Shown: piece after piece, positions 13,854 to 21,996 of the stretch
Position numbering within the stretch: the stretch's first letter is position 1
Layout: every line of letters begins with the position of its first letter
Assembly (NCBI GenBank): GCA_965277435.1
Contig: OZ255821.1
Coordinates: forward strand, 4,588,001 to 4,652,000
Source of the DNA: Bog-105 sp965277435
Lineage (GTDB): Bacteria; Acidobacteriota; Terriglobia; Bryobacterales; Bryobacteraceae
DNA: 64,000 nt
Direction: 5' to 3'
Program-made: the position numbers and the translations under genes
Notes under the pieces: generated by a model
The model's input: the letters and a program-made list of their open reading frames with translations, nothing else
Databases searched by the model: none
Told to the model about the DNA's origin: nothing

Positions 13854-16814
13854 TTACGCCGGTTGCGCTTCGCGCCGGGCCTTGTAAGCGGTGGCGCGCA
13901 GATTGTTGGCCGGAAATTCCAGGCGGAAGCGAGTGCCTTCGCCGGGCGTGCTGTCTACCTCGATGATGCCGTTGTGCTCCTGCACGATTCCATAGGTGAT
14001 GGAGAGGCCAAGTCCGGTGCCTTTTTTGGGGCCCTTGGTGCTGAAGAACGGATCGTAAATACGGGCTAAATTTTCGGCCGGAATGCCCTGCCCGGTATCG
14101 GCTACTTCGACGTGCGCAAATTCGCCTTCGGACCAGGTACGAATGGTAAGCATGCCACCGGCCGCCATGGCGTCACGGGCGTTGATGAATAAATTGAGAA
14201 ATACCTGCTGCAACTTGCCGGAGTTGCCGCGAATGGCGGGTAGGTCGTCGGCTAGGTGTAGTTGATTGGAGACACCGGTTTTCTGGAATTGATGGTCGAC
14301 CAGCGAGACTGTTTCGCGGATGACACGGTTCAGATCGAGTTCGCTGTACTCGGTCGGCGCGGTGCGGGAAAAATTGAGCAGAGAATTGACGATTTCGCTC
14401 GCCCGGAATGTTTGTTTGGCGATCTTTTCCAGCAGCTTGGACTTTTGATCGTCTTCCGAGACTTGCTTGGCGAGCATTTGCGCGTAAGTCGAAATGACGG
14501 CCAGCGGAGTGTTGACCTCATGGGCCACTCCGGCGGCCAGCAGGCCGATGGAGCTGAGTTTGTCGGCCTGGACGAGTTTGCGTTCAAGCTCGTCGCGGTC
14601 GGTGACGTCATCGAAGATAATCAGGCGGCCGATCTTTTTGCCCTCCCGGGAGATCAGAGGCGCAATGGCGAGGTTGACCATCGAGTCGCGGGGCGGCGCG
14701 CTTGTTTTAGTGAGTTCAAGACCGTTGCGATGAGCCACGGCATCTTCCAGGATGGTTTCGATTTCGTTTTCAGCAGCCCGGCGGCGTAGCGGCGTTTTAT
14801 AGATATTGCGGACGCTCTGTTCGCCGCGCAGTTCATCGAAGCGGTCGCAGAGTTCCGGGGAGAACAGATCGGACAATCGGCTGCCGACGGCCTCCTGGCG
14901 GGTAATGCCGGTGAGCCGCTCAATCTCGGTGTTCCAGCTCTCCACCCGATCGTCAAGCCCGGCAGCGAGAATCCCTACGTTAATGGATTCGACAATGTTT
15001 TCGCTGAATTCCTTGAGCCGTTCGTACTCATCGGCTTTGCGCTGCAGCGAACTGTAGAGCCGGGAGTTCTCGATGGCGATGGCAATGTAGTTCGAAAGAG
15101 TGACGAGCAGCTCAATATCGTCGTGGGAGAGGAAGTCTCCTTCGGTAGTGCGGCTGACGCCAAAGAAGGCGATCGTTTTTTTGCGGGAGATGCAGGCAAC
15201 GTAATAGGTGAAGTCGAGTTCGGCAATCGTTTCGCGAATCGAGGCAGGCCACGATTGCGAGACGATATCGCGCAGGTGCTTGGGTTGTTCGAAGAAGATA
15301 TATGGTTTCTCGAGCGAGAGGTCGAGGAATTGCAGGTCGAGCTGGTGAATGGGGTTCTTGGCGCTGCGGCCGGCTTTTTGGGTAAGAGAATGCAGTTGAA
15401 AGGTCTCGGCCGATTCGTCCAGGAGAAAGAATCCGACCTGTTGAATGGAGAGGGTGCGGCAGAGCCGGTCGGAGACTTTGGCGAGCATGATGTCCTGGTC
15501 GGTTTCCGAACTGAGCTCGCGGGCGAACTCGATCAGAGTAAGGCGGGCATCGTAGCGGTCGCGATAAAAGACCCAGCGATCGAGCTGCTCCTGAATCCAG
15601 CGCCGGATGGGTTGGAACACGAAGGTGGCGAACGAGATCAGCACGACGAAGGCAGGAGGTGTAATGGTGCGGGTATTGAAGATGAGAAAGATCAGTACAT
15701 AGAAGGTCCCGATGACCGCCAGCGTGGCTAGCGTGTAAACGTAGCCCTGCTGGAAAATGATGTCGACATCCATCAGGCGGTAGCGCGTGATGGCGTAAGC
15801 CCAGGTGAGGGGAATCAGGCCCAGCGAAAGTACGCTCAGGCTCATGACGTGATTAGGAATGAAGCCGGCCGAGTAGGGTAGGGCATACAGTAGTGCGAAC
15901 GGAACGAGACCGACAAAGGCGCCGTTTCGCAGATATTTCAGCTGCCGGCGTGCCATCGGATCGTCCGTGCGGCGGAAGTCGAGAGCGAGAGCAGCGGCGC
16001 CCGCCAGGTATCCGAGGACAGAAAAGCCGACGATCACCCGGTCGAGCAGCCAGCGGGTTTCAAAGAGCGGACTGCGGAAGCGCAAAACTTCCTCGGCGGA
16101 AGCGACCACGAAGACGAGAAGGAGAACGGAGGGCAGATAGAGCAGCAGCCAGGTCCAGCGCCGTGCCAGCCAGGAAGGCGTGCGGCGGAAGGACAGGCAG
16201 AAGTGCAGAAAGATAGCGGGCACAAAAAGATTGGCAGCGAGGTTGGCCCAGTAGACGATCTCGTCGAAGGTATTCAGCTTGCCGGAATAGTGAAAGCAAT
16301 TGGCGACGAAGGAAAAGAGGCAGAGCAGGAAAAAATGACGGGATTTGGCGGCGCTGGTGCGCCGGTAATAAACAAAAAGACCGATAAAGAGATAAAAAGC
16401 GCCGACGAAATATTGGTAATAAATGGAGCTGTCGCGAGCGGCGGGCTGGATGTAAATGCGGCTTTTCTGGAACTCGATGCCGTTGCGCCGCAGCGTGTAA
16501 GGGGTTTGTCCCATGACGGGAATGTTCCAAAGCGCCTGGGGCACATCGATGGCTTCCCCAATGTGGGCGGCGCCAATGGCCACCAATTGGTCGCCAACGC
16601 GAATACCGGCTTTGTCACCGGATCCGCCCGGCTGCAGATAGGCGGCCACCACCGATTTTTCGCCTCGGGAATCTACTTGGTTCAGCCAGGTCACGCCATC
16701 GTCATGCAAAGGGTACGAGCGCAAGTGGTCGAAGCTCAAGACGGCAGTCACGACAGCGGCCACCGTCAGGAACAGCAGTAAGGTTCCCGCCAGTTGATTC
16801 CTAGACTCGTTCAA
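13854..16814 (-). CDS. PDZ / multi-TM / GAF / PAS sensor histidine kinase
   Basis: A large membrane sensor of 986 residues. An N-terminal TM segment (about 10-28) is followed by an extracytoplasmic PDZ-like domain (GDKAGIRVGDQLVAIGAAHI, about residues 65-84), then a block of seven to eight hydrophobic segments (about 130-400). After that come a GAF domain (about 430-600), a PAS domain (around VESWNTEIERLTGITR), HisKA with phospho-acceptor in GVAHEVNTPLAVIS, and HATPase_c with DTGQGIP and GTGLGLSITYGIV. The 7TM-GAF-kinase layout resembles PrsK-type kinases that control exopolysaccharide/PEP-CTERM genes, but the PDZ and PAS modules are extra, so this is only a resemblance. It pairs with the downstream NtrC-type regulator. 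Confidence 0.9.
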   Translation of the reverse strand: MNESRNQLAGTLLLFLTVAAVVTAVLSFDHLRSYPLHDDGVTWLNQVDSRGEKSVVAAYLQPGGSGDKAGIRVGDQLVAIGAAHIGEAIDVPQALWNIPVMGQTPYTLRRNGIEFQKSRIYIQPAARDSSIYYQYFVGAFYLFIGLFVYYRRTSAAKSRHFFLLCLFSFVANCFHYSGKLNTFDEIVYWANLAANLFVPAIFLHFCLSFRRTPSWLARRWTWLLLYLPSVLLLVFVVASAEEVLRFRSPLFETRWLLDRVIVGFSVLGYLAGAAALALDFRRTDDPMARRQLKYLRNGAFVGLVPFALLYALPYSAGFIPNHVMSLSVLSLGLIPLTWAYAITRYRLMDVDIIFQQGYVYTLATLAVIGTFYVLIFLIFNTRTITPPAFVVLISFATFVFQPIRRWIQEQLDRWVFYRDRYDARLTLIEFARELSSETDQDIMLAKVSDRLCRTLSIQQVGFFLLDESAETFQLHSLTQKAGRSAKNPIHQLDLQFLDLSLEKPYIFFEQPKHLRDIVSQSWPASIRETIAELDFTYYVACISRKKTIAFFGVSRTTEGDFLSHDDIELLVTLSNYIAIAIENSRLYSSLQRKADEYERLKEFSENIVESINVGILAAGLDDRVESWNTEIERLTGITRQEAVGSRLSDLFSPELCDRFDELRGEQSVRNIYKTPLRRRAAENEIETILEDAVAHRNGLELTKTSAPPRDSMVNLAIAPLISREGKKIGRLIIFDDVTDRDELERKLVQADKLSSIGLLAAGVAHEVNTPLAVISTYAQMLAKQVSEDDQKSKLLEKIAKQTFRASEIVNSLLNFSRTAPTEYSELDLNRVIRETVSLVDHQFQKTGVSNQLHLADDLPAIRGNSGKLQQVFLNLFINARDAMAAGGMLTIRTWSEGEFAHVEVADTGQGIPAENLARIYDPFFSTKGPKKGTGLGLSITYGIVQEHNGIIEVDSTPGEGTRFRLEFPANNLRATAYKARREAQPA

Positions 16815-16998
16815 TAAGAAACCCGCTCAATAAACACCCAAGGGATGAGAATACCGCTCTCGGGTCCTCTATGGTTGCACGTAGCTGACCATTTCACACT
16901 AATTGGGATTTTTGTCGTAATTCCGAATGAAGTTTGGACGGGATTCTTCAAATCGGGAGCGCTGCTACCGATTACTGGAGTTTCTGCTTTTCCATACG

Positions 16999-17029
16999 GA
17001 CTTCCTGCCAGGGGGGCTGCCAGGAAGTC
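16999..17029 (+). promoter_or_regulatory. Stem-loop in the leader of the glucan operon
   Basis: GACTTCCTG (16999-17007) pairs with CAGGAAGTC (17021-17029). Inside, one C-C mismatch and a further CAG/CTG pairing close a five-G loop. A T run follows about 10 nt later, and the glgA start is 35 nt beyond the stem. This may be an attenuator, an RNA stability element or a protein site. The rest of the 249-bp divergent gap (16815-17063) shows no promoter I would defend. Confidence 0.45.
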
Positions 17030-17063
17030 GCGTGCTACTTTTTGAGGGGATTGGAGAGCGCCT

Positions 17064-18287
17064 TTGCGAGCCGGATTATTTACACGGGAGTATCCACCGA
17101 ATGTGTATGGTGGCGCCGGGGTGCACGTGGAGTATCTAAGCCGTGAGCTGGCCAAGAAGATCGATGTCGACGTGTATTGCTGGGGTGAGCAGCAGATGCA
17201 CGAAGGCAAGCTACAGGTGCATGGCGCCGAGCCCTGGAGCGAGATCAGCCAAGGCACCGAAGGCAAATTCAAAGCAGCGCTCGAGGCCTTCAGTCTGAAC
17301 CTCACGCAGATTAAGTCGCTCGCAGGCGTCGACGTGGTGCATACGCATACCTGGTACGTGGCCATGGCGGGTTTTCTGGCTAAGAAACTGTATGGAGTGC
17401 CGTTCGTTTTGACGACACACAGCCTGGAACCGCTGCGGGCCTGGAAAGCAGAGCAGCTGGGCAGCGGATACGCCATGAGTTCGTGGATGGAACGGACCGC
17501 CATACTTGACGCAGACGCCGTGATCGCGGTTTCGAACGGGACGAAAGACGATATTTTGCGAGCCTATCCGGTGAAGCCGGAGCGGATACACGTTATTTAC
17601 AACGGGATCGATCTCGAGGAGTACACGCGCAAGAGTTCGACGGCCGCTCTCGAAAAATATGGGCTGGATGTGAACGCACCGTACGTGCTGTTCGTGGGAC
17701 GCATCACCCGACAAAAGGGGGTGACGCACCTGGTGGACGCCATTCGCTATCTGCCCAAAGATACGCAGGTGGTGTTGTGCGCAGGAGCGCCGGATACGCC
17801 CGAGATCGCGGCCGAGATGCGCCAGAAAGTAAACGAAGCGAAGGCCCACAATTCGCGCGTCCTGTGGATCGAGCGGATGGTGAGCAAACCGGAGGTGATT
17901 GAACTGTACAGTCACGCCAGAGTGTTTTGCTGCCCCTCTGTGTATGAGCCGTTCGGCATTATCAACCTGGAAGCGATGGCCTGCGAAGCGCCGGTGGTAG
18001 CCAGTGCGGTGGGGGGCATCAAAGAGGTGGTGGTGGACGGGGAAACAGGATATCTGGTGCCTTTCGAGCAGGACGCGACCACCAGTTTTCCCATTCACCC
18101 TGACCAATTTGCACGCGACCTGGCGGCAAAGCTTTCCGAACTGCTGGGCGATCCCGAAAAATGCCGGCGATTCGGATTGGCCGGGCGGAAACGCGTCGAA
18201 CAAACGTTCAGCTGGAGGGCCATTGCCGGACAGACGATCGATCTTTATCAGCAGCTGATGGACGAGCGTGGAAAGAGGAAGCAATGA
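17064..18287 (+). CDS. glgA: Glycogen synthase / maltose-1-phosphate synthase (GT4)
   Basis: A GT-B glycosyltransferase of family GT4 (407 residues) of the actinobacterial-type GlgA group, whose mycobacterial member GlgM joins ADP-glucose and glucose-1-phosphate to make maltose-1-phosphate. The start is TTG at 17064, because the protein then begins with the family hallmark MRAGLFTREYPPNVYGGAGV; GGAGAG lies just before. The E-x7-E motif of retaining GT-B enzymes is present (EPFGIINLE, about residues 295-303), with the donor-loop sequence GRITRQKGV. It is the first gene of a glgE operon, so the GlgM role is at least as likely as classical glycogen elongation. Confidence 0.92.
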   Translation: MRAGLFTREYPPNVYGGAGVHVEYLSRELAKKIDVDVYCWGEQQMHEGKLQVHGAEPWSEISQGTEGKFKAALEAFSLNLTQIKSLAGVDVVHTHTWYVAMAGFLAKKLYGVPFVLTTHSLEPLRAWKAEQLGSGYAMSSWMERTAILDADAVIAVSNGTKDDILRAYPVKPERIHVIYNGIDLEEYTRKSSTAALEKYGLDVNAPYVLFVGRITRQKGVTHLVDAIRYLPKDTQVVLCAGAPDTPEIAAEMRQKVNEAKAHNSRVLWIERMVSKPEVIELYSHARVFCCPSVYEPFGIINLEAMACEAPVVASAVGGIKEVVVDGETGYLVPFEQDATTSFPIHPDQFARDLAAKLSELLGDPEKCRRFGLAGRKRVEQTFSWRAIAGQTIDLYQQLMDERGKRKQ

Positions 18288-18305
18288 ACCGTTGCCTGAA
18301 ACCGC

Positions 18306-20330
18306 ATGGCCGATAGCTTGGTCCCATCACAGATGACGCGACCAACCGAGGGAGGGCGCAAGCGGGTAATTATCGAGAGCCTCGCGCCGCAAGTAGATGG
18401 GGGCCGATTTGCCGCCAAGCGCACGGTGGGGGACACGGTAGCAGTCGGAGTTGATATTTTTACCGACGGGCACGATGCCATTTCGGCGGTGGTGCGCTAC
18501 CGGCGGGAAGCCGATTCAGAGTGGATTGAGACGCCGCTACGAGCGCTGGTGAACGATCGCTGGGCGGGTGAATTTATCGTCAGCGAATTGGGCCGGTACC
18601 GGTTTACGGTGTTGGCCTGGGTGGATCATTGGGAAACGTGGCTGCGTGATTTGCGCAAGCGCATTCTGGCGGAATCGGATACGCCGCTCGACTACCAGAT
18701 AGGCGCCGGGTACATCGAAGAGGCGGCTCGGCGAGGCACGGGCAAAGATCGGCAGTGGCTGGAAAAGCGAGCGTCCTCGTTGCGCACCGCCGGACCGATC
18801 GAGAGCCAGCGCGTGGCGGCTACCGATCAGCAACTGGCCGATACGATGGCACGCTTCCCGGACCGGCGCTTCGCCACCGACTTCGAGCGGGAACTCGAGA
18901 TTTCAGTCGATCCAGTGCGGGCGCGTTTCAGCTCGTGGTACGAATTGTTTCCGCGATCGACTTCGCCGGTGCCGGGGCGGCATGGCACTTTGGCGGATTG
19001 CGAAGCACGGCTGCCTTACATCGCGGGCATGGGTTTCGACGTGGTGTATTTGCCGCCGGTTCATCCGGTTGGCACCAAATTCCGCAAGGGCAAAAACAAC
19101 ACCGTGGTCGCTGAACCGGATGATGTGGGCAGCCCCTGGGCGATCGGTGCGGCCGAAGGCGGACATAAAGCGGTTCACCCAGCGCTCGGAACACTGGCCG
19201 ATTTCCGCCGCTTGGTAGGGCGGGCGCAGCAACTCAAGATGCAAGTGGCAATCGATATCGCGTTTCAGGTATCGCCCGATCATCCTTATGTGAAAGAGCA
19301 CGAGGAATGGTTCCGAAAACGGCCGGATAGAACGATTCAGTATGCGGAGAATCCGCCCAAGAAGTATCAGGACATTTATCCATTCGACTTTGAAACGGAA
19401 AACTGGCAGGCATTGTGGGACGAGCTGAAGAGTGTTTTCACATTCTGGATTGAACAGGGTGTGCATATTTTCCGCGTCGACAATCCGCACACCAAGGCGT
19501 TTCCCTTCTGGGAGTGGGCGATTGGCGAATTGAAGCGCGAGACGCCGGACGTGCTGTTTCTATCGGAGGCGTTTACCCGGCCGAAGATCATGTACCGCCT
19601 TGCAAAATTGGGATTCAGCCAGTCATACACCTATTTTCCCTGGCGGAATGCCAAGCGCGAGTTGATGGAGTATTTGACGGAACTGAGCAGGCCTCCGGTG
19701 AGCGATTTTTTCCGTCCAAACCAGTGGCCGAATACACCGGATATCCTGACCGAGTTTTTGCAGATCGGGACACGGCCGGCTTTTTTGATTCGCTTTCTGC
19801 TCGCGGCCACATTGGGCGCGAATTACGGGATCTATGGTCCGGCGTTCGAGTTACTGGAAGGCAGGCCGGTGCGGCAGGGCAGTGAAGAGTATCTCGATTC
19901 CGAGAAGTATCAGGTCCGGGAGTGGGATCTGGAACGGCCAGATAGTCTGCGCGAAGTGATCACCTTAGTGAATCGCATTCGCCAAGAGAATGCGGCCCTG
20001 CAGACGGATTGGACGCTGCAGTTTCATCCCATCGACAACGAACAGCTCATTTGTTACAGCAAGAGTTCGCCGGATGAGAGCAATCTGCTGGTCATAATAG
20101 TCAACTTAGATCCTAATTATGTGCAATCGGGATTTGTGGAGTTACAGCTGGATAAGTTGGGGATAGAAGCGGACCGGCCCTATCAGGCGCATGACTTACT
20201 GACCGGAGCGCGCTATGTATGGACGGGCGCGCGCAATTATGTGGAACTGCGGCCGAACGTGATGCCGGGTCATATCCTGCGTATACGGCGGCGCTTGCGG
20301 GTCGAGAACGACTTTGAATATTTCGGCTGA
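18306..20330 (+). CDS. glgE: Alpha-1,4-glucan:maltose-1-phosphate maltosyltransferase
   Basis: GH13 subfamily 3 enzyme that adds maltosyl units from maltose-1-phosphate to alpha-1,4-glucans, cytoplasmic. At 674 residues it is of normal length, with an N-terminal beta-sandwich (opening KRVIIESLAPQVDGGRFAAK), an (alpha/beta)8 barrel and a C-terminal beta domain. The nucleophile is D392 in FRVDNPHTKAFPFW and the acid/base is E421 in FLSEAFTRPK. The family region YLPPVHPVGTKFRKGKNN is also present. The ATG lies 18 nt behind glgA. With the neighbouring maltokinase and branching enzyme it forms the GlgE pathway. Confidence 0.95.
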   Translation: MADSLVPSQMTRPTEGGRKRVIIESLAPQVDGGRFAAKRTVGDTVAVGVDIFTDGHDAISAVVRYRREADSEWIETPLRALVNDRWAGEFIVSELGRYRFTVLAWVDHWETWLRDLRKRILAESDTPLDYQIGAGYIEEAARRGTGKDRQWLEKRASSLRTAGPIESQRVAATDQQLADTMARFPDRRFATDFERELEISVDPVRARFSSWYELFPRSTSPVPGRHGTLADCEARLPYIAGMGFDVVYLPPVHPVGTKFRKGKNNTVVAEPDDVGSPWAIGAAEGGHKAVHPALGTLADFRRLVGRAQQLKMQVAIDIAFQVSPDHPYVKEHEEWFRKRPDRTIQYAENPPKKYQDIYPFDFETENWQALWDELKSVFTFWIEQGVHIFRVDNPHTKAFPFWEWAIGELKRETPDVLFLSEAFTRPKIMYRLAKLGFSQSYTYFPWRNAKRELMEYLTELSRPPVSDFFRPNQWPNTPDILTEFLQIGTRPAFLIRFLLAATLGANYGIYGPAFELLEGRPVRQGSEEYLDSEKYQVREWDLERPDSLREVITLVNRIRQENAALQTDWTLQFHPIDNEQLICYSKSSPDESNLLVIIVNLDPNYVQSGFVELQLDKLGIEADRPYQAHDLLTGARYVWTGARNYVELRPNVMPGHILRIRRRLRVENDFEYFG

Positions 20331-20344
20331 GTGGAAGAAACCGG

Positions 20345-21994
20345 ATGAATGAATCTATAGAGCAGGCTGCCGGGACGGAACTGGCTTCGTTAACGATTGC
20401 TTCTTTTGCCAACGCGCTGGACGAAACGACCAGATTAGGTCTCGGGGATGTGTTGCCGGGCCATGTTGCGTCGCGGCGCTGGTTTCGAGCTAAGACAAAG
20501 ACCATTCGCAAAATCGAAATCGAGGATGTGCTGCCGGTGGCGGAAACGGCAGCGACGGTTCTGATCATACGAATCTCCTATACAGACCCGGAAGCGGAAG
20601 AGGACCGGTACATTCTGCCTCTGTCAATAGCGCCCGGCAGCGATGAGGGCAGGGAAGAAGTGGTGGTGAAGCTCAGGACCGCTGAGGGAGAACAGGGCGT
20701 GCTGTTCAGCGCGCTCAGCGACGATCAATTCCGCGATGCGCTGCTGACCAGTATTCTGTGCGAATGGAAACTAGCGGGCCAACGGGGCTGGATCCATGCT
20801 TTGCGCACCAGGGCGCTGCTTGGGGAATGCCCGCCCGCAATACTCAAGACGGAGAGCTTCGTGTCGCGTGCCGAGCAGAGCAATACCTCGGTGATTTACC
20901 GCGGCAGCTACATCCTGAAACTCTTTCGCAAGCTCGAAGCGGGGATCAATCCGGATCTCGAGATTGGAAAGTTTCTGACGGAGCATGGCTTCCGGAATAC
21001 CCCAGCGGTGCTTGGCAGTCTGGAATATCGCAGCAGGACCGATGAGGCGGTATACGGCGCTGGGATTCTGCAGCAGTTTGTGGCGAATCAGGGCGACGCC
21101 TGGAAGTATACGCTCGATTCGTTGCAACAGTTTTTTGGGGCTGCTTTGATGAGTAAGCGCTTGCCGGCGATGGAGGCAAGTAAGCATCCGCTCGATCTGA
21201 TTGGGCAAGGGACAGCGGCTGAGCTGCGGTCGTACATGGATGGCTACCTCGAATCGGCGGCCTTGCTGGGGAAGCGAACAGCGGAGATGCATGGCGTTCT
21301 GGCGAGCGATGGCGCGGATCTGGATTTCCGTCCCGAAGTATTTAGCGGAGACGATGGCCATCAGTTACGAGGTGACTTAGTCAGTCAGGCGAGAACTACC
21401 TTCGGAGTATTGCGCCTGAAGCGTCCGGCGCTCGATGGGCTCGTTAGAGCGCAGGTGGATACGCTGCTCGGCCTCGAAGACACCGTACAGTCTCGCAACG
21501 AGCAGATCGGGAAGCAGGCCATTAGCGCTCACCGCATCCGGCATCACGGCGACTATCATCTGGGGCAGGTTCTTTATACCGGCAGTGACTTCATGATTAT
21601 CGATTTCGAAGGGGAGCCGGCCAGGCCGCTGGAGGAGCGGCGCAAGAAGGCGCTGGCGCTCCGTGATGTGGCCGGAATGCTGCGTTCCTTTCACTATGCC
21701 GCCTTCTCCGCTTTGTTCGGGCAGATACCAGGTATTCCTTCAGATGAGGAGTCACGGCAACTGGTGGAGGGATGGGCGGCGGCATGGTACAGAGCGGTGA
21801 GCGCGGTGTATCTGAAGGCTTATTTTGAGGAAGCAGGAACCGCGGCGTATGTGCCGGCTGGCTGGCAGGAGAGACGAGTACTGCTGGATGCGTTTTTGCT
21901 GCAGAAAGCGTTGTATGAAGTCGCTTATGAGCTGAATAACCGGCCGGGATGGTTACAAATTCCCGTGCGGGGCATTTTGGATTTGATGAGTTAG
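20345..21994 (+). CDS. mak: Maltokinase (free-standing, not fused to TreS)
   Basis: Phosphorylates maltose with ATP to maltose-1-phosphate, the GlgE donor. The 549-residue protein has the kinase-like C-lobe motif HGDYHLGQVLYTG with the catalytic Asp, the metal-binding DFEGEP motif and the tail LALRDVAGMLRSFHYAA, all typical of Mak/Pep2. The N-terminal cap region (about 40-190) is also seen (ASRRWFRAKTKTI). In many bacteria this domain is fused to trehalose synthase; here the gene stands alone and no TreS is visible in the window. The start is ATG, 14 nt behind glgE; the stop overlaps or abuts the glgB start. Confidence 0.9.
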   Translation: MNESIEQAAGTELASLTIASFANALDETTRLGLGDVLPGHVASRRWFRAKTKTIRKIEIEDVLPVAETAATVLIIRISYTDPEAEEDRYILPLSIAPGSDEGREEVVVKLRTAEGEQGVLFSALSDDQFRDALLTSILCEWKLAGQRGWIHALRTRALLGECPPAILKTESFVSRAEQSNTSVIYRGSYILKLFRKLEAGINPDLEIGKFLTEHGFRNTPAVLGSLEYRSRTDEAVYGAGILQQFVANQGDAWKYTLDSLQQFFGAALMSKRLPAMEASKHPLDLIGQGTAAELRSYMDGYLESAALLGKRTAEMHGVLASDGADLDFRPEVFSGDDGHQLRGDLVSQARTTFGVLRLKRPALDGLVRAQVDTLLGLEDTVQSRNEQIGKQAISAHRIRHHGDYHLGQVLYTGSDFMIIDFEGEPARPLEERRKKALALRDVAGMLRSFHYAAFSALFGQIPGIPSDEESRQLVEGWAAAWYRAVSAVYLKAYFEEAGTAAYVPAGWQERRVLLDAFLLQKALYEVAYELNNRPGWLQIPVRGILDLMS

Positions 21995-21996
21995 TG

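Noticed and set aside
17211..18284. Minus-strand open frame of 357 codons
   Set aside because: Antisense to glgA, with no recognisable protein family.
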